DNA from: an uncultured Tenacibaculum sp.
GTDB taxonomy: Bacteria > Bacteroidota > Bacteroidia > Flavobacteriales > Flavobacteriaceae
NCBI GenBank assembly: GCA_947504185.1
Contig: CANNGJ010000018.1
Coordinates: 1 to 64,000 of the forward strand
DNA: 64,000 nucleotides
Reading direction: 5' to 3'
Numbering within the stretch: position 1 is the stretch's first letter; each line of letters opens with the position of its first letter. A program made the translations under genes and the position numbers. Below are positions 24,578 to 33,262 of the stretch, piece after piece. Below the pieces are notes generated by a model. It had not been told where the DNA came from and made no database searches. It saw nothing but the letters and a program-made list of their open reading frames with translations.

Positions 24578-26761
24578 CTAATCTTTTTTAAGAATTAACT
24601 CAACTTTTGTTCCGCTTCCATCTTTAGAATTATCTGAAATATTTACTGCAATTTTATCTTCATACATATCGTTTAAAATAGCTATTCTATTTTGAATAGT
24701 ACTCATTCCTTTTGATTTCTGTTTGAGCTGATTCGCTGTTTTCATTTCCATCGATTTTTCTCTTCCTATTCCATTATCTTGAATAGTTATTAAAATTAAA
24801 TCATCCTTTTTTTGCTTCATTGAAATAGTTAAATTTCCTTTTTCTTTGATGTAACGTAGCCCATGCCATATCGAATTTTCTATATAAGGTTGTAACAACA
24901 TTGGCGGAATAGAATAATCTTCTAACTTAATTTTTTCATCAATTGAAATTGTGTAATCAAACTTTTCTTTAAATCGATTATGTTCTAATTTTGTGTATAA
25001 TTCAATCAGTTCAATCTCTTTTGATAGAGGAATAAAGTCTTCATCAGAATTTTCTAAAACCGAGCGCATTAATACTGAAAACTCAGATAGATATCTATTA
25101 GCACTTCTCTCATCATTTACAGCAATAAAACTGTTTACCGAGTTTAATGCGTTAAAAATAAAATGAGGATTCATTTGAGAACGCATCGATTTTAATGCTA
25201 ATAAGTTGTTTGCTAACTTCTGCTGCTTGTTAGTCCTAAACATAAAATAAGCCAACAAACTCATTAAAATAATCCCAGCAATCAATGAATAAATAATTAA
25301 TTGCTGACGCTTATTACTTTCTTCTATTAATTGTTGATCCTTATACGCTAAATCTATTTTACTATCGCTTAATTGCTTGTCTTTTTCTAAACTTGAAATT
25401 CTACTTTGGCTCTCAGAGATTCGTTTATTAAAACGCTTAATTTGATGAATCTCCTGTTCTTTTTTAGAATATAAAGTATCCACCAACTTCACGTATTTTT
25501 CATAACTATCTAATGCCTTTGTATAATCTCCAACCGTTGCATATACCTCCGAAAGCTTTCTTGTTGCATCCTTTTGGATAATTAAATCTTCCTTTTCATC
25601 GGCTTCTTCAATACTCTTTTTTAAAAAAGGGATTGATTCTTTATAGGCTTCTTTCTGGATATAAGCATTTCCTATTTTATAATTTATTTTTTGTGAAGTA
25701 ATCGAATCTACCAACGATTCTTTATTTTCTGCCTCAACTACTACATCATCTGCTTCTTCTAAACTTTCTTTACGTAATTGTATTTCCTCATCATATCGTT
25801 TAGATTTATTATAAAAATCGGCTACTTTTTGTTGTTCTTTTAACGATCGATTTTTATTCTCTTCTGAGGCTAGCTTTAATGAATTCTGATAATAACCATC
25901 TGCTTTTTGAGTGTTTCCTTTCGCTGCATAAACTTCAGCAAGCTTAGAATTTAAATCGGTTATTTTAGGTGTTACTAAATTTGATTTTGCTAGCCCTAAA
26001 GCTTTATTATAACTTGATTCTGATTTTGCATATTGTTTAGCTTTCACATAAACATCGCCCAAACCTTCATAAGCTTTCAGCTTTTCATAATTACTTAACC
26101 TTCCTTTTAAACTCTCTTCGTAACTTCTTTCACTATTACTATAATCTTTAGATAAAAATTCAGCTTTAGCTAACAAAAGTCTTACTTTAGAATCGTTTCT
26201 TTCTTTTAGTGATATTTTATAATTTTCTATAGCTAAATCATATTGCTTCCAGTGTACATAAACATCAGCTAATTCTTTATAAGTAATAGCTCTTTTAGGT
26301 TTTGAAGAATTCGACAACAACATCTTCTCTATAAAAGATACACTTTTATCAATATTCTTTTTTTTATAAAATTTTACCGAATCTAAATATTGAGGATATA
26401 AATCAACCTTTTTACTTAAATAAGATTTTCTTTTTGATTTTTTTTCTTGAACAAAATCATTTACTTCAACCTTAATATCCTCATCATCTTTTATTGTGTA
26501 AAAAACAGTTTCAAAATCTACATGAGAAATTACTAACTGATCATTTTCTTTTGCCTTAACAATATATGCTCCCTTAATGTTTGAAAAATTAAAAGTACGC
26601 CCATTAACTTCTACGCGAGCATTTTCTATTGATTGACTTTCCTCGTCTACAACTTTAACTTTTACCGAAAATTCTTTTTGACTCCCTTCTAAATCCTGAG
26701 AAGAAGCAACAGAAAACTTTAATAAAAATGCAGTGAAAACTATGTAAAAAATTCTATTCAT
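24578..26761 (-). CDS. TPR sensor histidine kinase (LytS-type, His_kinase family)
   Basis: 727 residues. Order: signal peptide (1-21), a carboxypeptidase-regulatory-like beta domain (about 30-90, with ARVEVNGRTF), a long periplasmic TPR array (about 130-430), a coiled coil, one TM (about 492-510, LIIYSLIAGIILMSLLAYFMF), then a His_kinase domain with H box SQMNPHFIFNALNSVNSF and ATPase motifs NSIWHGL and DNGIGR. The cognate regulator is the next gene. The ligand is unknown; TPRs suggest protein or peptide sensing in the periplasm. Confidence 0.93.
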   Translation of the reverse strand: MNRIFYIVFTAFLLKFSVASSQDLEGSQKEFSVKVKVVDEESQSIENARVEVNGRTFNFSNIKGAYIVKAKENDQLVISHVDFETVFYTIKDDEDIKVEVNDFVQEKKSKRKSYLSKKVDLYPQYLDSVKFYKKKNIDKSVSFIEKMLLSNSSKPKRAITYKELADVYVHWKQYDLAIENYKISLKERNDSKVRLLLAKAEFLSKDYSNSERSYEESLKGRLSNYEKLKAYEGLGDVYVKAKQYAKSESSYNKALGLAKSNLVTPKITDLNSKLAEVYAAKGNTQKADGYYQNSLKLASEENKNRSLKEQQKVADFYNKSKRYDEEIQLRKESLEEADDVVVEAENKESLVDSITSQKINYKIGNAYIQKEAYKESIPFLKKSIEEADEKEDLIIQKDATRKLSEVYATVGDYTKALDSYEKYVKLVDTLYSKKEQEIHQIKRFNKRISESQSRISSLEKDKQLSDSKIDLAYKDQQLIEESNKRQQLIIYSLIAGIILMSLLAYFMFRTNKQQKLANNLLALKSMRSQMNPHFIFNALNSVNSFIAVNDERSANRYLSEFSVLMRSVLENSDEDFIPLSKEIELIELYTKLEHNRFKEKFDYTISIDEKIKLEDYSIPPMLLQPYIENSIWHGLRYIKEKGNLTISMKQKKDDLILITIQDNGIGREKSMEMKTANQLKQKSKGMSTIQNRIAILNDMYEDKIAVNISDNSKDGSGTKVELILKKD

Positions 26762-26854
26762 ATATTTTTAATTACTGTAAACATACATACAAAAATTGAG
26801 TTCAAAAAATGACAAAAACCCAAAACCAACACTTATTAACCTATAAAAACTACT

Positions 26855-26906
26855 TTAACTCATTTACCAAACATGTTTACTCAACAAAACACTTCGTTAA
26901 CTCATT
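26855..26906 (+). repeat. Direct repeat TTAACTCATT, 42 bp apart
   Basis: Two exact 10-bp copies at 26855-26864 and 26897-26906, spaced 42 bp start to start (four helical turns). They lie between the divergent TPR kinase and SIMPL genes, and the second touches the -33 region of the SIMPL promoter. They could be operator half-sites. Confidence 0.4.
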
Positions 26907-26934
26907 CTTGATTTTTTAAAAAGAATGTTCTCTA

Positions 26935-26942
26935 TAGTTTTG
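26935..26942 (+). promoter_or_regulatory. -7 box of the SIMPL gene
   Basis: TAGTTTTG, a perfect TAnnTTTG box 19 bp before the ATG at 26962; the nearest TTG (26908-26910) is 24 bp upstream, a rather long spacer. Confidence 0.5.
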
Positions 26943-26961
26943 ATGACATAAACAATAAGTT

Positions 26962-27660
26962 ATGAAAACAATACAAATTATTATTCTACTTTTTTTATCG
27001 TCAACATTTTTCGGACAAAATTTAAAAGACAATAATCCATTTATCGAAGTAACTGGTAGAGCAGAATTAGAAATTAGTCCTGATGAAATTTATTTAGACA
27101 TCCGTTTAAAGGAAAGAATGAAAAAAGGGAAAAAAATAACCTTAGATATTTTAGAGACTTCTTTAAAAAATGAATTGGCAATTATTGGAGTACCAAAAAC
27201 CAATTTATTTATTTCTGATATTAATTCTGTAATCTCTAAAACTGGATGGTGGAGCGAAGAAATTTTATCTATTGGAAAATATTCCTTAAAAATTACAAGC
27301 CCCAAAAAGCTAAAAGAAGTTTTTAAAATTTTAGAAAAACTTAAAATCACAGATGCTCAAATTACAAAAGCAACGCATTCTAAATTAAGAGAGTTTAAAA
27401 AGAAGAATAGAATTGCTGCCATTAAAGCTGCTAAAGAAAAGGCAAACTATTTATTAAAAGCTATAAATGCTAATACTGGAAAACCTTTAAAAGTAAATGA
27501 GACAGAACATCAACTACAAGATTTTGCGCAATTAAATCATTTAAACGTTAGAGCTGAATACGGTAGTATATCCAAAGTAAAAAGCTATAAAAAAGACGTT
27601 GTGCAATTTGAAAACATCAAATTAACATCTTCTATTTACGTAATCTTTGAAATAAAATAA
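26962..27660 (+). CDS. SIMPL (DUF541) domain protein, exported
   Basis: 232 residues: signal peptide MKTIQIIILLFLSSTFFGQ, then a SIMPL/BP26-like domain starting FIEVTGRAELEISPDEIYL and ending VIFEIK. Such periplasmic proteins (E. coli YggE, Brucella BP26) form ring oligomers and have been tied to oxidative stress, without a known reaction. The vWA protein gene follows 52 bp downstream on the same strand. Confidence 0.88.
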   Translation: MKTIQIIILLFLSSTFFGQNLKDNNPFIEVTGRAELEISPDEIYLDIRLKERMKKGKKITLDILETSLKNELAIIGVPKTNLFISDINSVISKTGWWSEEILSIGKYSLKITSPKKLKEVFKILEKLKITDAQITKATHSKLREFKKKNRIAAIKAAKEKANYLLKAINANTGKPLKVNETEHQLQDFAQLNHLNVRAEYGSISKVKSYKKDVVQFENIKLTSSIYVIFEIK

Positions 27661-27712
27661 CTCACTATATCAACCAAACTTTTAATTCATTAATAACTAA
27701 AAAACAAAAAAT

Positions 27713-28837
27713 ATGAAAACTTATGTATTAAAGGTAACATCATTTTTTTTACTTCTAATTTCGCTAACAACTTACGGAAGTAATTTAAAAAATGATTCCA
27801 AAAAGCAAACAACTAAAGTTGCTTTATTATTAGATACCAGCAATAGTATGGATGGTCTTATTAATCAAGCAAAAGCACAATTATGGGAAATTGTAAACGA
27901 ATTATCACACGCTAAATGCCACGGAATAACTCCTAAATTAGAAATTGCCTTATATGAATATGGTAATGATAAATTATCTTCTAGAGAAGGATATATTCGA
28001 CAAGTTTTACAATTTACAAGTGATTTGGATGAAATCTCTGAACGCCTGTTTTCTTTAACTACTAACGGAGGAAGTGAATTTTGCGGACAAGTAATTGAAA
28101 CTTCGTTAAACGAATTAGACTGGGGTAAAAACAAGCGTGATTTAAAAATGATTTTCATAGCGGGTAACGAACCTTTCACTCAAGGAAAGATAAACTACAG
28201 AGATGCCATTACCAACGCTAAAGAAAACGACATTACTATCAACACTATTTTTTGCGGAGATTACAATAACGGAATTTCAGGAATGTGGCAAGATGGTGCT
28301 GTTTATGGAAATGGAGATTATATGACTATTAACCACAATAAAAACATTGTGCACATTGTAACTCCGTATGATAATGATATTATTATTTTGAATAAGAGAT
28401 TAAATAAAACATATATCCACTATGGAAATTATGGATACTCAAAATATGCAAACCAATCAAAACAAGATTCTAATGCAGAAAGTTTAGACGAAGCCGTCGT
28501 TGTAAAACGTGCGGTTACTAAAAGCTCGAAATTATATAAAAACGCTGAATGGGATTTAGTGGATGCCTCTGAAGAAAAAGAAGTTGATTACAACAAAATT
28601 AAAAAGAAGCAACTTCCAAAGTATTTACAAAACAAATCATCAAAAGAGATTAAAGTATATGTAGAAAAAAAGCGTAAAGAACGTGCTGAAATTCAACAAA
28701 AAATTCAAGAATTAGATAAAAAAAGAAAACAATACGTAGCTAAAAAACAGCGTGAAAGCTCTAAAAAAAATGAGTTAGAAAGCGTAATGATTAAAGCGAT
28801 TAAAAAACAGGCGAAAAAGAAAAACTACTCTTGGTAG
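27713..28837 (+). CDS. Exported von Willebrand A protein with basic coiled-coil tail
   Basis: 374 residues: signal peptide (1-22), a vWA domain (about 35-225) with MIDAS motif DTSNSM at 42-47, TTNGGSEFCG as the second metal loop, and a third-position acidic residue in MIFIAGNEPF. Residues 290-374 are a Lys/Arg/Glu-rich predicted coiled coil. The vWA domain binds a divalent cation and partner proteins. The function is unknown. The gene follows the SIMPL gene and ends in a terminator shared with the glucosaminidase gene. Confidence 0.85.
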   Translation: MKTYVLKVTSFFLLLISLTTYGSNLKNDSKKQTTKVALLLDTSNSMDGLINQAKAQLWEIVNELSHAKCHGITPKLEIALYEYGNDKLSSREGYIRQVLQFTSDLDEISERLFSLTTNGGSEFCGQVIETSLNELDWGKNKRDLKMIFIAGNEPFTQGKINYRDAITNAKENDITINTIFCGDYNNGISGMWQDGAVYGNGDYMTINHNKNIVHIVTPYDNDIIILNKRLNKTYIHYGNYGYSKYANQSKQDSNAESLDEAVVVKRAVTKSSKLYKNAEWDLVDASEEKEVDYNKIKKKQLPKYLQNKSSKEIKVYVEKKRKERAEIQQKIQELDKKRKQYVAKKQRESSKKNELESVMIKAIKKQAKKKNYSW

Positions 28838-28857
28838 ATTGGTTAGTTGATTTGTTT

Positions 28858-28883
28858 AAGCGGAGGTTTTCTCCGCTTTTTTA
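28858..28883. terminator. Bidirectional terminator after vWA gene
   Basis: AAGCGGAG (28858-28865) and CTCCGCTT (28871-28878) with loop GTTTT, then a T run. It stands between convergent genes ending at 28837 and 28881. Confidence 0.85.
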
Positions 28884-29678
28884 TTTCACTAACAAATCTT
28901 CACCAATACTAATACTGTTGCTAGTAAGTCCGTTTGCTTCTTTTAATTTTTGAACCGAAATGTTATATTTCCTAGCAATCGAATACAATGTATCTCCTTT
29001 TTGCACTTTATAATATTCCGTTTGCTTTTCTACTATTTGTGTGCTAACTGATTTATTTGGTCTAACTCTGTCGTATTGACTTAAGTTGTATTTCTTAATA
29101 ATTGCAATTAATTTTTGCGGATACCTTTTATCAGTAGCATACCCAGCTCTACGTAATCCATAAGCCCAATCTTTATAATTCTTATGCCCTAATTTAAATA
29201 AACTTGCATAACGCTTTCTAGTTAATAAAAACTGCGAATGATCTTCGTATGAGGTTTCAGGATATTTATATTTCCTAAAACATTCTCCTTTTTCATCATC
29301 ATCATGTGTTACACTTTTCCCTCTCCAACCTCTATGACATTTAATACCAAAATGATTGTTAGAACGAATTGCCAAAGCACTTCTACCACTACCAGATTCT
29401 AAAACTCCTTGAGCTAAAGTAATACTAGCAGGAATTTTATGCTCGTGCATTTTTCTTACTGCAATAGGAGCAAATTTTTGAATATAAGCAACCGTATGGT
29501 TTTTATTCGTTTTTACAGGTTTTTGTATTTGTTCTAACTGAGGTAATTCCGGACTCTCCTCTTCCTTTTCTTCTAAAACAACTTTTTTAGGAGAATTCTT
29601 CGCTACATTTTTATTTGAGCCACAACTAGCTAAAAAAAATGTACAGATTGCTATATAAAAAACCGACTTTACCTTCAT
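28881..29678 (-). CDS. Glucosaminidase (GH73)-LysM lipoprotein
   Basis: 265 residues: signal with lipobox LASC (Cys19), a linker, a GH73 endo-N-acetylglucosaminidase domain (about 75-205) with catalytic Glu in LAQGVLESGSGRSALA, and one LysM domain at the end (YYKVQKGDTLYSIARKYNIS to LLVK). It should cut glycan strands of peptidoglycan from the inner face of the outer membrane. The PLP-enzyme gene upstream ends 1 bp before its start, so they are coupled. Confidence 0.93.
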   Translation of the reverse strand: MKVKSVFYIAICTFFLASCGSNKNVAKNSPKKVVLEEKEEESPELPQLEQIQKPVKTNKNHTVAYIQKFAPIAVRKMHEHKIPASITLAQGVLESGSGRSALAIRSNNHFGIKCHRGWRGKSVTHDDDEKGECFRKYKYPETSYEDHSQFLLTRKRYASLFKLGHKNYKDWAYGLRRAGYATDKRYPQKLIAIIKKYNLSQYDRVRPNKSVSTQIVEKQTEYYKVQKGDTLYSIARKYNISVQKLKEANGLTSNSISIGEDLLVK

Positions 29679-30634
29679 TAAATTCTTATTAACTCTTCGT
29701 TTTTATTCTTTAATTTTTGATTTACACCAGCTATTCCTTGTAAACCTCCTGTGTGAATTACTAAAATTTTGCTGTTGTTAAAAAATTGATTTTTTTCAAT
29801 CATATCTATAATTCCAAATAACATTTTCCCTGTATAAATAGGGTCTAATAAAATATTTGTTTGCTTTTTAAAATCGTTTATAAAACGTATTAAAGCTGTA
29901 TTATATTTTCCGTAACCACCGAAATGATATTCGTTTTGTAAACTCCAATTATCATTCCTTTTTACAAGTTGTTTAATTTCTTCTTGTAAAAAAGCACCTT
30001 TTAAAGCTGGGAATCCAATAACTTTTTGACATTCATTAGCTGAATTAATTAATCCAGAGATAGTACCTCCTGTACCTACAGCACAACAAATATAATCGAA
30101 TTTATTATCCTCCTGTATTAAAATTTCTTCACATCCTTTTATTGCTAAATCATTTGTTCCTCCTTCGGGTATCAAATAAAAATCATCAAACTCATCTTTT
30201 AACTGATTAATAAAATCTTCGGATGTTTTATTTCTGTAAGCTGATCGAGAAATAAACTTAAACTTCATTCCGTTTTTATGAGCTTCTCGTAAAGTAGCAT
30301 TCTTTGATAAAGTTTTATCAATATCAACACCTAGCTCATCTCCTCTAATAATACCACTAGTTTTAAAACCAGATAATTTACCTGCAACGGCAGTTGCAAC
30401 AATATGGTTAGAATACGCTCCTCCAAAAGTTAGTAGCCTATCTTTTTGTTGATTTCTAGCTTCTTTAATATTGTATTTAAGCTTTCGAAATTTATTGCCC
30501 GAAACAAACGGGTGAATTTCGTCTTCTCTTTTAATATAGAGTTCTATATTTTTCTTCTTTAAAACTGAATGGAAAACTTGTTGGTTTTCTGTTTTAAAAT
30601 TTTGACTAAAAAAAGATTTATCAAGAGTAATCAA
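29678..30634 (-). CDS. PLP-dependent ACC deaminase/D-cysteine desulfhydrase family protein
   Basis: 318 residues of fold-type II PLP enzymes. The lysine expected to bind PLP is in FVSGNKFRKLKYNI (near residue 50), the following motif is TFGGAYSNHIVATA, and the phosphate-binding loop is CAVGTGGTISGLI. The family covers 1-aminocyclopropane-1-carboxylate deaminase, D-cysteine desulfhydrase and related D-amino-acid lyases; sequence reading cannot decide. The glucosaminidase gene follows directly. Confidence 0.9.
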   Translation of the reverse strand: MITLDKSFFSQNFKTENQQVFHSVLKKKNIELYIKREDEIHPFVSGNKFRKLKYNIKEARNQQKDRLLTFGGAYSNHIVATAVAGKLSGFKTSGIIRGDELGVDIDKTLSKNATLREAHKNGMKFKFISRSAYRNKTSEDFINQLKDEFDDFYLIPEGGTNDLAIKGCEEILIQEDNKFDYICCAVGTGGTISGLINSANECQKVIGFPALKGAFLQEEIKQLVKRNDNWSLQNEYHFGGYGKYNTALIRFINDFKKQTNILLDPIYTGKMLFGIIDMIEKNQFFNNSKILVIHTGGLQGIAGVNQKLKNKNEELIRI

Positions 30635-30712
30635 TATTGATATTTTAGAATGTAAAAATAGTAATTCTACTCTTGATTTTTATCTACAGAAACCCGAACG
30701 TCCGCTAACGTT

Positions 30713-30719
30713 GAATACA
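30713..30719 (+). repeat. Left inverted end CGCTAAC of the three-gene cassette
   Basis: CGCTAACGTTG starts here. The right end of the 33263-33393 repeat reads CAAGTTAGCG, so CGCTAAC occurs in inverted orientation on both sides of the three unrecognised genes, 2.68 kb apart. A seven-base match may be chance. Confidence 0.3.
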
Positions 30720-30766
30720 AATCATTAAAACTGATTCACATTTTTAAAAAAGTTTGGCACAATTTA

Positions 30767-30786
30767 AATACCTATTATTAGGTATT
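30767..30786 (+). promoter_or_regulatory. 20-bp palindrome upstream of the cassette
   Basis: AATACCTA-TTAT-TAGGTATT, a perfect 8-bp inverted repeat with a 4-nt centre, 48 bp before the first cassette ATG. It looks like an operator for a dimeric repressor, or a leader hairpin. No regulator gene is in the cassette. Confidence 0.4.
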
Positions 30787-30834
30787 AATTTAATTAAACT
30801 TAGAGATTATTTTTATAAACTAAAACCGACCACT

Positions 30835-31161
30835 ATGAAAAAAGTTACCTTTCATTTTGAACTTAAATCAAAAGGAAGTTTAGCCAATGTATTTCTTTAT
30901 CCAGAACAAGAAGAAGTTTCAGTAAGGTTAGAAACAGATACTAAACGAAAAGAATGGAAAAGTAACCCATTTGAATTATTGATAAAAGAGCCATTTGATT
31001 ACGTTTTACAAGTATTTGGAGTAAGCGGAACTGAATGGCAAGCAGAACTTAAAATTGTTTCAAAACCAGAAAACGAACCTTTTTTAAAATGGTCTGGAAC
31101 CACAGGCGATACAAGAAGAAACATATCAGTTAGAAAGAAACCAATAGTTAACTTACCTTGA
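30835..31161 (+). CDS. Unknown 108-residue protein (cassette gene 1)
   Basis: No family recognised. The ATG at 30835 is preferred over a TTG 81 bp further upstream: the extension would read through the palindrome and add a hydrophobic, uncharacteristic segment. The 108-residue product has no signal peptide and is rich in alternating beta-type residues (VTFHFELKSKGSLANVFLYP, YVLQVFGVSGTEWQAELKIV), consistent with a small beta-sandwich. The next gene starts 4 bp after its stop, so they are translationally linked. Confidence 0.65.
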   Translation: MKKVTFHFELKSKGSLANVFLYPEQEEVSVRLETDTKRKEWKSNPFELLIKEPFDYVLQVFGVSGTEWQAELKIVSKPENEPFLKWSGTTGDTRRNISVRKKPIVNLP

Positions 31162-31165
31162 TGTT

Positions 31166-32125
31166 ATGAAAAAAATAATATTTTTATTAGTTATCTTTTT
31201 TATCACAAAATCCGTACACGCACAATTTAACGTAATTCAAGATGGTGAGGGAGAAACTTCTTTTCAATTATTTCAATCGAATACGATTACTTTAAACACA
31301 GAAAAAACATCACTAGGTTTTTCAATAACGCCAAAAGAAATAACGAACGAAAAAGATGCTAAATATTGGACTTTTACAGCATCCGCAAATGCAAAAAAAG
31401 GCACTTCCAATTTGTTTAAAGGTGGAGAATTTCAATTTAGCGGTAAACTAGGGGCTAATTTGATTTTTGACAAAACAGACTATGGGAATAGAGACAATCC
31501 TGGCGATGGAAATCTGATATACTTTTTTTTAGGGGCTGAACTTTTGTATTCAAGAAATAACGTTTTTGATTCGAATAGAGAATTTAAAAATCAACTTTTC
31601 GATAAAACAAATATAGGTTTGAGGATAAATTATGGTTGGAATTTTCAAAATGTCGCACTCAAAAACAACTATTTCAAATTTCTTGGAGAATTTACTTCTG
31701 GAATTTCAGTCTCTTTGGGAGTAAAAGATAATACAGATATTTTAAGCCAAAGCGAAATTATCACTTCAACAGAAACAATTACTAATGGTACAACTATTAG
31801 AACAATTTCAACAACAAATGATGTTTACGAGTCTGATAAATTGATTTCAAACCAAAAATTTTCAAGATTAAACTTTGATTTTGGAAAGCATTTTTTTAAT
31901 AAACGATTGTTTGCTAATGCCCATTTGACATATGCTATTGACGAGACATTGAAACCAGTTTTGAATCCCTCATTTGGAATATTTGTAATTCAAAAAGGAG
32001 CACCTTTAGAAGCAATATTTGGAATCCAAATACAAACTTTTGATTGGTCAAATAGTAGAGTTTCTAAAAAAGATAGATGGGAAAGAAGTAGCATAGTATT
32101 AACTGCTGGTTTTCCTTTTAATTAA
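31166..32125 (+). CDS. Predicted outer-membrane barrel protein (cassette gene 2)
   Basis: 319 residues with signal peptide MKKIIFLLVIFFITKSVHAQ. The mature part is made of amphipathic strands with aromatic girdles (FQFSGKLGANLIFD, TNIGLRINYGWNFQ, LFANAHLTYAID) and ends in a strand with Phe-Asn, as outer-membrane barrels do. No family is recognised. A Ser/Thr-rich loop lies at about 190-225. It is between the 108-residue gene and the coiled-coil membrane gene. Confidence 0.7.
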   Translation: MKKIIFLLVIFFITKSVHAQFNVIQDGEGETSFQLFQSNTITLNTEKTSLGFSITPKEITNEKDAKYWTFTASANAKKGTSNLFKGGEFQFSGKLGANLIFDKTDYGNRDNPGDGNLIYFFLGAELLYSRNNVFDSNREFKNQLFDKTNIGLRINYGWNFQNVALKNNYFKFLGEFTSGISVSLGVKDNTDILSQSEIITSTETITNGTTIRTISTTNDVYESDKLISNQKFSRLNFDFGKHFFNKRLFANAHLTYAIDETLKPVLNPSFGIFVIQKGAPLEAIFGIQIQTFDWSNSRVSKKDRWERSSIVLTAGFPFN

Positions 32126-32164
32126 AAATAATATTATATATAACTAAGGTCAAAATTGAATAAA

Positions 32165-33256
32165 ATGGATAATTTTGAAAAATTAAAAAAGTTAATTGAT
32201 AAGAAGGAATATTCAGAATTCCCTCTAATTCAAAAATCTTTAACAAGTACAAGAGATTTCATAAATCGAATTGAAAAAGGTAAAATTGTTCAATTACTTG
32301 ACAATGATGACAAATCAAAGCTAGAATCTAACTTGCACTATATAATTAATGAATTTAAAAATTTTGATGCAACTAAAAATGAAAATATTCATCTTCAACT
32401 TGATTACTTTCTTTTTAAAAATTACAATTTAATATTTGAAAGATTTGAGTCTTTCGAAAATAAATTCACAAAATCCTTATCTTCTATAAATTCAACTATT
32501 TTAAACTCAAAAGAAGATGTTATAAAATTAACCAAAGAAACTGAAAAAGCAAATAAAACGTTAGCGACTTCCTTAGAATCGTCTCGTAAAACAAATAAAG
32601 AGTTAGACCAATTAAGGAAAGATGCAATTGAGAAAGTTAATGTCTTTGCATCTAAAATTATTGATGAAAATCAAAAAAAATTAGATTTCAAACTACTAGA
32701 GGTAAGTGAAACTGTATCTAGAGAGAAAAGTCAATGGAATAAAAAATTTGAAGAATTAGATGTAAAAAGAAAGAAATTTGAGGATTTATACGAAACATCT
32801 ACGACATATTTTAGAGAATCTAGATTTGACGCCTATTCTGACAAAGAAAATAAACAAGCCGATACTTACCGTAAAATCAGTATTGGTTTAATGCTTTTTG
32901 TTGTTTTCTTTATTGTAGGTCTAACAATATATAGTGTTGGATTTGACAAAAATGTTGAATGGTACGACTATATTACTCGGTCTTTATTAGTATTTACTTT
33001 AATGATTCCAGCTATATATACTTCAAGAGAATCAGCGAGGCATAGAAGAAATGCTGATAAATATACGCAAATGGCGAATGAATTAAAAGCGTTCAAAATA
33101 ACCCTAGAAGTAGATGATTTAAGTATTGATATAAAGAATAAAGTAAAAGAAGAAATATATAAAAGATACTTCGGGAATTTACTCTTTGATGAATCTAAAG
33201 ATATTGGAGACAGTATTTCTAATTTCTATGGAAAACTCGGAAAAAAAAGCGACTAA
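32165..33256 (+). CDS. Coiled-coil two-TM membrane protein (cassette gene 3)
   Basis: 363 residues from the ATG at 32165 (a TTG 9 bp upstream is less likely). No signal peptide. Residues 1-95 are helical, about 95-215 a Lys/Glu/Ser-rich coiled coil, then a short linker (FRESRFDAYSDKENKQADTY), two TM helices (about 238-257 and 270-286), and a basic helix SRESARHRRNADKYTQMANE after the second. Both termini should be cytosolic. The two-TM-plus-helix end recalls membrane effectors in general, but I do not recognise the family. Confidence 0.7.
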   Translation: MDNFEKLKKLIDKKEYSEFPLIQKSLTSTRDFINRIEKGKIVQLLDNDDKSKLESNLHYIINEFKNFDATKNENIHLQLDYFLFKNYNLIFERFESFENKFTKSLSSINSTILNSKEDVIKLTKETEKANKTLATSLESSRKTNKELDQLRKDAIEKVNVFASKIIDENQKKLDFKLLEVSETVSREKSQWNKKFEELDVKRKKFEDLYETSTTYFRESRFDAYSDKENKQADTYRKISIGLMLFVVFFIVGLTIYSVGFDKNVEWYDYITRSLLVFTLMIPAIYTSRESARHRRNADKYTQMANELKAFKITLEVDDLSIDIKNKVKEEIYKRYFGNLLFDESKDIGDSISNFYGKLGKKSD

Positions 33257-33262
33257 AACTGT

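Noticed and set aside
30754..30770. TGGCAC upstream of the three-gene cassette as a sigma-54 promoter
   Set aside because: The -24-like TGGCAC is present but at the -12 position (GG plus 10) the bases are AT, not GC.
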